Shown piece after piece: positions 7,778 through 15,522 of a stretch of DNA of 52,162 bases. The position numbers and the translations under genes were made by a program. Numbering within the stretch: the first letter of the stretch is position 1; every line of letters starts with the position of its first letter. Under the pieces are notes generated by a model that was given only the letters and a program-made list of their open reading frames with translations, searched no databases and had not been told where the DNA came from. The stretch is from Anaerotignum sp. (GTDB lineage Bacteria > Bacillota > Clostridia > Lachnospirales > Anaerotignaceae): assembly GCA_020024265.1 (NCBI GenBank), contig JAHHTW010000015.1, positions 1 through 52,162 on the forward strand. The letters run 5' to 3'.

Positions 7778-8347
7778 ATGTATGTGAAGTTGATAGAGGC
7801 AAGGAGAACGATCAATCAGCATTTGGATCTTTTGAATGAGCGTCGCAACAAAATTCAAAGGCTGTTAGATGAATCCCAAAAAACGGGCAAAGATTCATAT
7901 GACCGTGTGGAGCTGAAAAAAGAATTGAAAGCCATTGATAAAGTATATGAGGCGACATCCTTGGAAGCACACCGCATCAATGCCATGAATATAGCCATAC
8001 AAAATGCAGAAGCAAGCAAGCAGAATGCGGAAAGAGAAGCAAAGAAATACAAAGAAATGATGAAATGTCTGGAAATTTTCCGTCGCATTGCAAAGGGCGA
8101 TCATGTGCCAATGCAGGACGAACAAAGATTGATGGGACATGATGTTTCTTTATATATGATGGCAAAAAATATGGCAATGCTTGCAAAAGAGGATGATCCC
8201 AAAAAGCACGATTCCCTTTGGAAGGACGAAGTGCCAGAAGAGCCGTCGCCCGATCCGCAGGATGTGGCAAATGAAAAAAGCGTTAGCATAGATTTGCCGC
8301 AAATGCCTGTGCGTATTGTCACAGAGGGCAGCGGTGAAGCTTTGTGA
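7778..8347 (+). CDS. hypothetical coiled-coil protein
   Basis: About 189 residues, family not recognised. Residues 1-110 are almost entirely charged and helical (Lys, Glu, Arg, Gln with heptad-like Leu/Ile/Met), predicting a long coiled coil. The C-terminal 50 residues are acidic and proline-rich (VPEEPSPDPQD) and probably disordered. There is no signal peptide or membrane segment. The start is ambiguous: ATG at 7778 and GTG at 7784 both follow a long GGAGGAGG run. It is divergent from serS and about 100 bases upstream of the C_GCAxxG_C_C gene, with a possible separate promoter between them. No function can be assigned. Confidence 0.7.
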   Translation: MYVKLIEARRTINQHLDLLNERRNKIQRLLDESQKTGKDSYDRVELKKELKAIDKVYEATSLEAHRINAMNIAIQNAEASKQNAEREAKKYKEMMKCLEIFRRIAKGDHVPMQDEQRLMGHDVSLYMMAKNMAMLAKEDDPKKHDSLWKDEVPEEPSPDPQDVANEKSVSIDLPQMPVRIVTEGSGEAL

Positions 8348-8374
8348 TCTATGATACAAAGGTTCGGAAAAGCA

Positions 8375-8404
8375 TTGCATACAGATGTTGTTTTGTGGTA
8401 CGAT
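8375..8404 (+). promoter_or_regulatory. possible promoter for the C_GCAxxG_C_C gene
   Basis: TTGCAT (8375-8380), 18 bases, TACGAT (8399-8404), between the coiled-coil gene and the next start. Moderate match only. Confidence 0.35.
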
Positions 8405-8451
8405 ACAGAAGATATTTGCTACGATACATAATTTGAGGAGGTAAAGACAAC

Positions 8452-8937
8452 ATGGAAGAAAACAAGGAATTGACATTCCAGCAAAAGGCGGAGCAACAGG
8501 CACAAAATTATTTTCGTCAAGGTCTGAATTGTACAGAATGTATTATGCAAACATATTTTGATTTGTATGATACAGGCGATTTGCCAAATGAAAGCATTTG
8601 TATGGCATCTGCATTTGGTGCAGGTATGGGAGGCACAAAAAATACATGTGGCGCAATCATTGGTGCGGTGATGGCGCTGTCGGCTGCGATTGGACGTAAG
8701 CATCCTCTCGAAAAGGAAACCACGGCAGAACGTGTGGCAGAGCTGCGTGATATTTACAGTCTGGCAGGGGATATGGTACGTGATATGGAAGAAAAGTTCG
8801 GTACACTCATTTGTAAAGAGCTTTCCGCACCGCATGGCGAATTTGCAGGAAAAGCACGTAAAAAAAATTGTATGCAGATGATTGGTGACTGTTCTGCTCT
8901 GGTTGCGGAATATATCCAGCGTGCAGAAAACAAATAA
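8452..8937 (+). CDS. C_GCAxxG_C_C family redox protein
   Basis: A 161-residue protein of the family named for its cysteine pattern. Cysteines fall at residues 27, 30, 50, 66, 121, 140 and 147, with the core NTCGAIIGAVMALSAAIG at 64-81 forming the conserved glycine-rich helix. Family members occur in anaerobes and are thought to be redox-active or metal-binding; no reaction is firmly established. GAGGAGG precedes the ATG. It converges on rubrerythrin across a shared bidirectional terminator, which hints at a local redox-stress theme but not a common transcript. Confidence 0.88.
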   Translation: MEENKELTFQQKAEQQAQNYFRQGLNCTECIMQTYFDLYDTGDLPNESICMASAFGAGMGGTKNTCGAIIGAVMALSAAIGRKHPLEKETTAERVAELRDIYSLAGDMVRDMEEKFGTLICKELSAPHGEFAGKARKKNCMQMIGDCSALVAEYIQRAENK

Positions 8938-8945
8938 TATTCAAA

Positions 8946-8988
8946 AAACAGAGCAAACCATCCGCTGTGTGGGTGGTTTGCTCTGTTT
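8946..8988. terminator. bidirectional intrinsic terminator
   Basis: An 18-bp stem (8946-8963 with 8971-8988, one G-U pair) with A-rich and T-rich flanks on both sides. It serves the C_GCAxxG_C_C gene (plus) and rubrerythrin (minus). Confidence 0.88.
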
Positions 8989-9012
8989 CGATATGCCCAT
9001 CGTCGTTTGCTT

Positions 9013-9546
9013 TTAATAATTGTTTGCTTTGCGCTCGAAGTATGCTTTGGAATACTTGCAAAGTGGGCAGTTTTCCGGTGGTTGTTCGCCTACATGAATA
9101 TATCCGCAGTTGCGACAAATCCATACCGTTTGCGCGGTATCCTGAAATACCTTATTTTCTTTGAGCATCAGTTCCAGAGCGGCGAAACGGGATTGATGTT
9201 CTTTTTCCACAGTGGCTATATTGTGAAAGAAGGCAGCCAGCTCCGGTAAGCCTTCTGTATGCGCATCCTGTACCATTTGGGGATAAATTTTTACCCATTC
9301 CTCGCCTTCGCCGGCTGCTGCTGCCATGAGATTGTCAGGCGTGGTTTGTATGCCGTTCAAAAACTGGAAAATCAGCTTTGCATGCGCACGCTCATTGTGT
9401 GCCGTTTCTGTAAAGATTGCCGCAATCTGTTCGTAGCCCTCCGCTTTTGCACGTGCTGCGAAAAAATCGTATTTGTTGGCTGCCATGGATTCTCCTGCAA
9501 AGGCAGCCAAAAGGTTTTGTTCGGTTTTGGTGTTTTTGAGATTCAT
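9013..9546 (-). CDS. rbr: rubrerythrin
   Basis: A 177-residue non-haem diiron protein that reduces hydrogen peroxide in anaerobes. The N-terminal ferritin-like four-helix domain carries the diiron ligands (AGESMAANKYDFFAARA, ETAHNERAHAKLIF, IATVEKEHQSRF). The C-terminal rubredoxin-like domain binds one iron through two knuckles, CRNCGY and CPLC. The start MNLKNTKTEQNLL has AGGAAGGGAG upstream; a longer in-frame version begins in non-conserved DNA. It appears monocistronic. Regulation, probably by a peroxide sensor, is not visible in the sequence. Confidence 0.95.
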   Translation of the reverse strand: MNLKNTKTEQNLLAAFAGESMAANKYDFFAARAKAEGYEQIAAIFTETAHNERAHAKLIFQFLNGIQTTPDNLMAAAAGEGEEWVKIYPQMVQDAHTEGLPELAAFFHNIATVEKEHQSRFAALELMLKENKVFQDTAQTVWICRNCGYIHVGEQPPENCPLCKYSKAYFERKANNY

Positions 9547-9646
9547 TGCAAAAAACTCCCTTCCTGGTATGTTTTTGAGTATGGTTAGATTGCCCTGTTT
9601 TCTCGAAAACATACCCATCAGAGAGCTGCTTTTTTTCGATTTCTGC

Positions 9647-10462
9647 TTAATTGGTTTGGATCAACGTCAGTATCCCAGCCATGACACCACGCTGTTCGCC
9701 CATTTTACGGTGAGAGTAAAAGCGCTCTGTGTCACACATTGTGCATAGCCCGGAAATTTCAATGTTTTTTACACCACATGCCTGCAATAGACGACGATTG
9801 GTTTCCCAAAGGTCGATTTTATATTTCCCTTGTTCGCAAGGATCATCAAAAATAACATCTTTGGCAAATGTGAGATTTTCCTCAAATAGCTTGACAACAG
9901 GATCGTCTACCTGAAAACAGCATTTGCCTATGGATGGCCCAATGGCAGCAACAATATCCTCAGGCTGCGTCCCAAACTCTGCCTGCATACGTTTTACGAT
10001 TTTCTCTGCCATGCGATTGGCAGTGCCCTTCCAGCCACAATGCGCCAAACCGATGGCTTTTTGTTTGGGATCTACCAAAAACACAGGTACACAGTCGGCG
10101 CCGAAAATCACCAGATTGATGTTTGTTTCATTCGTAATGAGTCCGTCAATATCATGATATGGGCGTTGCTTTGTTACCCCACTGCCTTTGTCTTGGGCAG
10201 TGATTCTCAAAATATTGGTGGTGTGCGTCTGCTGCGCAGCAACAAAAGCATTGGCATCTAATTGCAGTGCTTCTGCCAAAATACGGTAGTTTTCCTGTAC
10301 CTTCCGTATGTCTTCTCCACGGCTCAAGCCCATATTCATTTCACCATAGCATCCTGTGCTGACACCTCCGTGTCTTGTGGTAAAGCAGTGCTGTACCAAA
10401 TTTGTCTGTGTGATATTGTCAAATGTCACAAGCTCCAATGCTCCTTTTTGTATCAGTTTCAA
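9647..10462 (-). CDS. pgeF: peptidoglycan editing factor PgeF (YfiH / laccase-domain family)
   Basis: A 271-residue member of the YfiH/YlmD family (formerly polyphenol oxidase or laccase domain). Known members remove misincorporated L-Ser from muropeptide precursors or act on purine nucleosides. Conserved segments are CFTTRHGGVSTG, QTHTTNI, DGLITN, FGADCVPVFLVDP, GLAHCGWKGTA, IGPSIGKCCFQVD and a late HRKMGEQRG, including the His/Cys metal site. It starts with TTG: GGAGGA lies 7 bases upstream, no in-frame ATG is near, and the TTGA overlaps the stop of the upstream RNase HII-YraN gene. The two genes are therefore translationally coupled. Confidence 0.92.
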   Translation of the reverse strand: MKLIQKGALELVTFDNITQTNLVQHCFTTRHGGVSTGCYGEMNMGLSRGEDIRKVQENYRILAEALQLDANAFVAAQQTHTTNILRITAQDKGSGVTKQRPYHDIDGLITNETNINLVIFGADCVPVFLVDPKQKAIGLAHCGWKGTANRMAEKIVKRMQAEFGTQPEDIVAAIGPSIGKCCFQVDDPVVKLFEENLTFAKDVIFDDPCEQGKYKIDLWETNRRLLQACGVKNIEISGLCTMCDTERFYSHRKMGEQRGVMAGILTLIQTN

Positions 10463-11595
10463 TATGTGTCCTCCTCTCCAAAGGCATTTTCGGTATAACG
10501 GAAATAGGTTTGCCCATCCTGTTCTAAAATTTCGGCAATATCAAAACGGCAAGGGCAGTCATACCATTCCCGTAAGGCAAGATATGCTTGTGCCGTATGT
10601 AGAATGCGTGTCCGCTTTTTTTGATCGACGGCTTCTGCCGGTATACCATGGCTGTCAGAGGTACGGCGCTTGACTTCTGTAAAAACAATGACATCCTCTT
10701 TTTGTGCAATGATATCAATTTCCCCATGTCCGCTGCGATAATTTTGTTCCAGTATGACATAGCCGTGCTTTTGCATTTCACGTACCGCCAATGCTTGCCC
10801 AACATTGCCTTTTTCCGTACTGTTGTTTTGCCGTTGCAATATTTTGCCTACAAAGCTGCGACGATGGATGGGGCAAAGCCCATACTGTGCGATGCCTGCA
10901 ATATGCTTTTGCGAGCCGTAGCCTTTATTGGATGCAAAATCATAATGTGGGTATACGTTTGCCATTTCTTCCATCATGGCATCTCTGGTTACCTTTGCGA
11001 GTATGCTAGCAGCAGCAATGGAAAGACTTTTGGCATCGCCTTTGATGATGCTTTGTTGTGGTATGGTAATCTTTGGAATGGTAACGGCATCTGCCAATAT
11101 AAAATCAGGCTGCACGGAGAGTTGGGAGAGCGCCTGCCGCATGGCTTCATAGGTTGCCTGCAAAATATTGATTTCATCAATCCGTTCATTTGGTATGATG
11201 CCTATGGCATAGGCAAGGGCTTCTTTTTTGATCTGCTCTGCCAAAACCGCTCTTTTTTGTGCCGAAAGCTGTTTGGAGTCATTGACAAAGGGAATTTTGT
11301 GATTTTGTGGCAGTATGACAGCTGCCGCAACCACAGGACCTGCAAGTGGGCCTCTCCCGACTTCGTCGATGCCTGCAATGTATGTATAGCCGTTTTGGTA
11401 TGCCGCTTTTTCATACGTCAGCATAGCCTCCAGACGCTGTTGCTCTGCCTGTGCCTGCTGATATATCTTTTGAAATCGTGCAAGCAGGTTTTGTACACCT
11501 TTTCTGCTGTCTGCTTCATATTCCAGAAGAAGGGCAGGCAAATCGGAGGCAGGGCAGGCGGTCAGGCGTTCTTTGATTTGTGCGATAGACTGCAT
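10459..11595 (-). CDS. rnhB: fusion of RNase HII and YraN-family (UPF0102) nuclease-like domain
   Basis: 378 residues in one uninterrupted frame. Residues 1-70 are a helical extension. Residues 72-255 are RNase HII, with GIDEVGRGPLAGPVVA (catalytic D77, E78), LADAV (D169) and GDAKSLSIAAASILAKVTRD (D205); it removes ribonucleotides and RNA from DNA hybrids. Residues 262-370 are a YraN domain with GEIDIIAQ and VFTEVKRR, the GEID...EVK core of a restriction-endonuclease-like fold. The two are usually separate adjacent genes, so this is a fusion of neighbours. The ATG follows AAGGAGG. Transcription is separated from rnj by a terminator. Confidence 0.93.
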   Translation of the reverse strand: MQSIAQIKERLTACPASDLPALLLEYEADSRKGVQNLLARFQKIYQQAQAEQQRLEAMLTYEKAAYQNGYTYIAGIDEVGRGPLAGPVVAAAVILPQNHKIPFVNDSKQLSAQKRAVLAEQIKKEALAYAIGIIPNERIDEINILQATYEAMRQALSQLSVQPDFILADAVTIPKITIPQQSIIKGDAKSLSIAAASILAKVTRDAMMEEMANVYPHYDFASNKGYGSQKHIAGIAQYGLCPIHRRSFVGKILQRQNNSTEKGNVGQALAVREMQKHGYVILEQNYRSGHGEIDIIAQKEDVIVFTEVKRRTSDSHGIPAEAVDQKKRTRILHTAQAYLALREWYDCPCRFDIAEILEQDGQTYFRYTENAFGEEDTY

Positions 11596-11613
11596 CGTAT
11601 TCCTCCTTTTTTA

Positions 11614-11655
11614 GAAAAAGAGCTTTGCACGCCCATTGCGCCAAAGCTCTTTTTC
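11614..11655. terminator. intrinsic terminator between rnj and rnhB
   Basis: A perfect 14-bp stem, GAAAAAGAGCTTTG (11614-11627) with CAAAGCTCTTTTTC (11642-11655). Read on the minus strand, GCTC runs into UUUUU; it starts just after the rnj stop and ends just before the rnhB ribosome-binding site. Confidence 0.85.
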
Positions 11656-11662
11656 TGGTTTT

Positions 11663-13351
11663 CTATACTTCCATAATGATGGGTAGGATCATCGGGCTTC
11701 TCTTTGTTTTCTGCCAAATATAATTTTTCAAGGTATCCTTGATGAGATTTTTCATAAAGTTCCAGCTGGTGATATTCTTTTCTTCACATTCAGCAAGCGC
11801 TTTCATGACAACTTCTTTTGCACCATCCATCAAATCCTCGGATTCTCTGACATAAACAAACCCACGGGATATGATATCCGGACCGGCAAGGATTTCACCC
11901 GTTTCGCTTTCCGTCGAAACGACAACAACCATCAAGCCGTCCTCGGAGAGATGCTTGCGATCACGCAATACAATATTGCCGACATCCCCAACACCCAAGC
12001 CATCAACCATAACCTGACCGGAGGGTACGGTGCCATTGATGCGTGCCTCTGTTTTGGAAAGCTCCAAGACTTCACCCATCTTCATCACAAAGATATTTTT
12101 CTTATCCATACCAAGGCTGAGCGCCAAATCTCTATGACAGGACAGGTGCATAAATTCACCATGTACCGGCATGAAGAATTTGGGCTTTGTGAGTGTCAGC
12201 ATCAGCTTGAGCTCCTCTTGTCTTGCATGTCCGGAAACATGGATATCTTCAATGCCGCCGTATACGACATCCGCTCCTTTTTTGAGCAGCTCGTTTATGA
12301 CACGTGTGACATTTTTCTCATTTCCCGGAATGGCAGATGCACTGATGATGATTTTATCATCCGGCTTTACGCTGACTTGTTTATGCTCATTGTTTGCAAT
12401 GCGGGAAAGTGCAGACATGGTTTCGCCTTGACTGCCGGTTGTGATGATGACAAGCTGTTCATCACGATAGTTTTTGATTTCAGTAATATCAATGAGCGTT
12501 CTGGGAGGAACCCAAAGGTAATCCAGCTCTGATGCGGTTTTTACTGCATTGAGCATACTGCGTCCAATGATGGCTACTTTTCTGCCATACATATAGGCTG
12601 CATTGATGACCTGCTGTATACGGTGGATATTGGATGAGAATGTTGCAACCATGATGCGGTTGCGAGGGGTTTCCTCAAAAATCCGTTCAAATACCTTCCC
12701 GACGTTCTTTTCTGACATGGTATAGCCCTTGCGCTCTGCGTTGGTGCTGTCACTCATCAGAAGCAGCACACCCTCGCTGCCCAATTCTGCAAAACGCTGT
12801 AAATCAATGACTTCGCCGTCAATGGGGGTATAGTCAATCTTAAAGTCACCGGTATGAATGACTGTACCGACAGGTGTCTGTATGGCAAGTGCCACAGAGT
12901 CTGCGATGGAATGATTGGTATGGATAAATTCTACCAGCATTTCACCAAGCTTTACCTTTTCTCCCGGTACAACGGTATGCAGTGTGGTTTTATCCAGCAT
13001 TTTATGCTCACGCAGCTTGTTTTCCAAAAGCCCCAATGTGAGCAATGTACCAAATACCGGTACTCTGAGCTGTTTGAGTACATAGGGCAAAGCCCCAATG
13101 TGATCCTCATGCCCGTGAGTCAGTACAATACCTTTTATTTTGTCTATGTTTTTGGTCAAGTATGTGATATCCGGAATGACTAAGTCTACCCCCAGCATAT
13201 CATCTTCGGGAAAAGCCAAGCCGCAGTCAATCACAACAATATCATTTCCGTATTCCAAAACGGTCATATTTTTTCCGATTTCTTCCAAACCACCCAAAGC
13301 CATAACTTTCAACTTTGCTTTTGATTTCGGTTTTGGTTTTCTGTTTGCCAA
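11663..13351 (-). CDS. rnj: ribonuclease J
   Basis: An RNase J family beta-CASP metallo-beta-lactamase nuclease of 562 residues, with endonuclease and 5'-to-3' exonuclease activity in mRNA decay and rRNA maturation. The zinc site is HGHEDHIGALPYVL, with later ligands HTNHSIADS and HTGDFKID. The beta-CASP signature includes MVATFSSNIHRIQQ, GRSMLN and ISASAIPGNE, then VHVSGHA-like and PVHGEFMHL. A TTG start (MANRKPKPKSK) is chosen because GGAGG lies 8 bases upstream; a GTG three codons earlier would overlap that site. The basic N-terminal tail is common in the family. Confidence 0.95.
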   Translation of the reverse strand: MANRKPKPKSKAKLKVMALGGLEEIGKNMTVLEYGNDIVVIDCGLAFPEDDMLGVDLVIPDITYLTKNIDKIKGIVLTHGHEDHIGALPYVLKQLRVPVFGTLLTLGLLENKLREHKMLDKTTLHTVVPGEKVKLGEMLVEFIHTNHSIADSVALAIQTPVGTVIHTGDFKIDYTPIDGEVIDLQRFAELGSEGVLLLMSDSTNAERKGYTMSEKNVGKVFERIFEETPRNRIMVATFSSNIHRIQQVINAAYMYGRKVAIIGRSMLNAVKTASELDYLWVPPRTLIDITEIKNYRDEQLVIITTGSQGETMSALSRIANNEHKQVSVKPDDKIIISASAIPGNEKNVTRVINELLKKGADVVYGGIEDIHVSGHARQEELKLMLTLTKPKFFMPVHGEFMHLSCHRDLALSLGMDKKNIFVMKMGEVLELSKTEARINGTVPSGQVMVDGLGVGDVGNIVLRDRKHLSEDGLMVVVVSTESETGEILAGPDIISRGFVYVRESEDLMDGAKEVVMKALAECEEKNITSWNFMKNLIKDTLKNYIWQKTKRSPMILPIIMEV

Positions 13352-13790
13352 AACACGCACCTCCTTCTTTCTTTTTTCTACTGAATAATGATTCTGTATG
13401 GAATGTTATAAAAAGTTCGTTCTGAGCACAAAAAAAGATACTTTAAGAAAGCCTCTGCTTTTTACAGTGGTTTTTCAAAAGTGCTATCTGTTTTTTGCAA
13501 TCACAAAAAGAGCAGTCCATCCGATCTATTTGAGAAAACGATGATCCGTTCCGTTTTTGTGCATAGAAAGGGGTTCTGCTTTGCTTTTTTATCCACACAA
13601 CGTCTATGGAAAATCATGTGCATATCTGCCGAAAATCATCCCTTGTTTCCAAAAAAATGTCATGCCGTAATTTTCCTGTCAGCCGAAAATTACGGGATAC
13701 GTGGATATCCTCTTGGCAGCGCTTTACGATTTTCGTGAAAAGGACAGTTGCAGTCCGTTCCATTCTCGGGTACTCATTTTTTGATTTGCA
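13352..13790. other. intergenic region upstream of rnj, with an inverted repeat
   Basis: No convincing gene is present. The main structure is an 11-bp perfect inverted repeat, CCGTAATTTTC (13665-13675) with GAAAATTACGG (13685-13695). On the minus strand it is followed seven bases later by seven U, so it may be a non-canonical terminator for the ireB-ruvX-DUF1292 operon. A weak -10 (TATAAC, minus strand) lies about 60 bases upstream of rnj. Confidence 0.4.
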
Positions 13791-14096
13791 TCAATCGTCA
13801 ATAGAAACCTCATAATCTTCGCCTTTTTGTGCAAATAATGCTGCGACACGGTCAAATTCCGTATCGTCTTCCAGCATTTCGTATGTGATGTCCTCGGCAT
13901 CAATGGAAACCTCTTTGAGCAGCAACGCTTCTGCCTGCTCATCATCCAAAAGCTCGGTTTCCACAACCAGCAAATATCTTTCTGTGCCATTTGCGACATG
14001 ATCTATAATGGAAAATTCTACCTCTATGCCGTTTTCGTCTGTCATGACAACGGTTTCAAATTCTGCTTCCTGTGCTTCTTCAAAAATATCACTCAT
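13791..14096 (-). CDS. DUF1292 domain protein (YrzB-like)
   Basis: A 101-residue, very acidic protein of the DUF1292 family (FETVVMTDENGIEVEFSIIDHV...RYLLVVE, then IDAEDITYEML). Its function is unknown; its gene is regularly found downstream of ruvX in Firmicutes. The start MSDIFEEAQEAE follows GGAG at 9 bases, and its ATG overlaps the ruvX stop region (ATGAGTGA), so the genes are translationally coupled. It is the last gene of the ireB-ruvX-DUF1292 set. Confidence 0.85.
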   Translation of the reverse strand: MSDIFEEAQEAEFETVVMTDENGIEVEFSIIDHVANGTERYLLVVETELLDDEQAEALLLKEVSIDAEDITYEMLEDDTEFDRVAALFAQKGEDYEVSIDD

Positions 14097-14547
14097 ATTG
14101 TTTTTCTCCATTTCTCTCTGGGGATCTTTGTATGCTGTCCAGATATCCCTGCAATATATGAACGGCTGCCATTTTGTCAATGACGCTTTTTCTCTGATTG
14201 TGGCTGAGATCTGCCATACGCAGTGCGCGCTCTGCCGCAATGGTGCTGAAGCGTTCGTCCCAAAGCACCAGTGGGATTTTGGGAAATCTGCCTTCTATTT
14301 TTTTTGCAAATACGTTTGTTTTTTGACAGCGTTCGCCTTCGCTGTTATCTAAATTTTTGGGATAACCCAGTACAATGGTATCCACGGTATACTGTTCGAT
14401 GATTTCTGTCAAACGGCGCATACATTTTTTGAATTCCTGTGGATTGTCACGCTTTATGATTTCCACACCCTGTGCAGTCCAGCCCAAAGGATCGCTGACT
14501 GCCACACCAATGGTTTTGTCGCCGAAGTCTAAGCCCAATACACGCAA
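14089..14547 (-). CDS. ruvX: RuvX/YqgF Holliday junction resolvase-like nuclease
   Basis: A 152-residue RNase H-fold protein. LGLDFGDKTIGVAVSD at the N-terminus holds the first catalytic Asp, LGYPKNLD the central motif and LVLWDERFST the conserved Trp-Asp-Glu block. The family is called Holliday junction resolvase, and the E. coli homologue acts in 16S rRNA 5'-end processing. The start is TTG (RVLGLDFG follows) with AGAGGAG 5-6 bases upstream; an upstream in-frame TTG overlaps the ireB stop. It sits between ireB and DUF1292 with overlaps on both sides. Confidence 0.93.
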   Translation of the reverse strand: MRVLGLDFGDKTIGVAVSDPLGWTAQGVEIIKRDNPQEFKKCMRRLTEIIEQYTVDTIVLGYPKNLDNSEGERCQKTNVFAKKIEGRFPKIPLVLWDERFSTIAAERALRMADLSHNQRKSVIDKMAAVHILQGYLDSIQRSPERNGEKQYE

Positions 14548-14564
14548 TTTTACTCCTCTTTCTA

Positions 14565-14828
14565 TCAAGTGTTTCTATTGAGATAATCTTTTACAAGCTC
14601 TTCCAGAAGCTCGTCACGCTCCAATTTGCGAATCATGGCTCTTGCGTTGAGATAGCTTGTGATATAGGTTGGATCACCAGAGAGAATATAGCCGACAATC
14701 TGGTTGACAGGATTATAGCCCTTTTCACACAATGCAGTACTAACAGAAAGCAGAATACGCTTTGCTTCATTTTCCGGTTCGTGACCGCCTCTGCCAAAAT
14801 ATTGTGTTTCGTTCAAGTTGTTATTCAT
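14565..14828 (-). CDS. ireB: IreB family regulatory phosphoprotein (DUF965, YrzL)
   Basis: An 87-residue protein matching IreB/YrzL throughout: TQYF near the N-terminus (the Thr region phosphorylated by the PASTA kinase IreK in enterococci), then ILLSVSTALCEKGYNPVNQIVGYILSGDP in short conserved blocks and a C-terminal ARAMIRKLERDELLEELVKDYL helix. IreB modulates cell-wall stress and cephalosporin tolerance in Enterococcus; in this organism that role is inferred. The ATG follows GGAGTG. A much longer in-frame extension upstream is not conserved and is rejected. It is first gene of the ireB-ruvX-DUF1292 operon. Confidence 0.92.
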   Translation of the reverse strand: MNNNLNETQYFGRGGHEPENEAKRILLSVSTALCEKGYNPVNQIVGYILSGDPTYITSYLNARAMIRKLERDELLEELVKDYLNRNT

Positions 14829-15029
14829 AGTTCTCACACTCCGTTTATAGCAGGGAGTGATTTTGACAAGTTTGTTGTTTGCTTGCTCCCTGTGCTGATC
14901 TGTTGATTTTCTTTCTTCCATGATAATATAAAGCAGAGGATATTGCAACCGTTGTTTTACAGGAAATGGGGAACAATTCGACAAAAATTTGAACTGTGTC
15001 TGAGAAAATATGGATGCTGTATGGGTTTG

Positions 15030-15058
15030 TTGACAGTCATTTTGTGCTATGCTATACT
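15030..15058 (+). promoter_or_regulatory. consensus promoter for the FeoB-associated small gene
   Basis: Perfect TTGACA (15030-15035), 17 bases, TATACT (15053-15058). It predicts a 230-base untranslated leader before the ATG at 15295. The rest of 14829-15294 has no gene; it holds this promoter, the ireB upstream region and a possible hairpin GCATCATA/TATGATGC (15224-15231 with 15245-15252). Confidence 0.75.
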
Positions 15059-15294
15059 TTTTCATACAGAAAAAAGAAAGATTGCTTGCAGGGGATTGCC
15101 GCCTCTGCCTGTTGCATATTTTGCATACATGGTTTCTGTTTTTTGGGACAATGTCATATATTTGCGCTGTATTTTTTGCTTTTTGCGGTATGATTGCATG
15201 CAAGCCGGTATTTGGCATATACTGCATCATACAGAGATACTTTTTATGATGCCGGATAGATGCCATGGCGTCATAAGAGCAAAGGAGGGAAACC

Positions 15295-15444
15295 ATGTCC
15301 CCTTTAGATGTGGTTTTGCTGCTGCTGGTTGCAGCAGTCATCGGATTTGCACTTTGGGCAATCCGGCACGGAAAATGCGGTGGTTGTCGCAAGCGCTGCT
15401 ATGGTTGTAGCAAATGCCATGAAAGCAAAAGCAAAAAACAATAG
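15295..15444 (+). CDS. FeoB-associated Cys-rich membrane protein
   Basis: A 49-residue protein, easily missed because of its size. An uncharged transmembrane helix (DVVLLLLVAAVIGFALWAI, residues 5-23) is followed by a Cys-rich tail with C28, C31, C35, C38 and C41 and a lysine-rich end. This is the layout of the FeoB-associated Cys-rich membrane protein family (PF12669), usually encoded next to feoB. AAAGGAGGGAAACC before the ATG is a strong ribosome-binding site, and a terminator follows. No feoA or feoB lies in the window, so it is an orphan here. A role in ferrous iron handling is inferred from the family name only. Confidence 0.85.
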   Translation: MSPLDVVLLLLVAAVIGFALWAIRHGKCGGCRKRCYGCSKCHESKSKKQ

Positions 15445-15461
15445 AGCAGTACAAAAGAAAA

Positions 15462-15493
15462 GAAAGGGGCGGAAGGGATTTCCGTCCCTTTTC
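15462..15493 (+). terminator. intrinsic terminator after the FeoB-associated gene
   Basis: A GAAAGGGGCGGAA-type arm (from 15462) pairs with TTCCGTCCCTTTTC (to 15493), with one mismatch, ending in TTTTC. It lies just before the ribosome-binding site of the FUSC-HAD gene, so that gene is either read through or has its own promoter. Confidence 0.7.
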
Positions 15494-15522
15494 TGAAATC
15501 ACAGAAGAAGGAGGTGGGCAAT

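Noticed and set aside
14829..15392. N-terminal extension of ireB by 188 residues
   Set aside because: The upstream translation is low-quality, has no homology-like motifs, and IreB proteins are about 87 residues with a good ATG at 14828.
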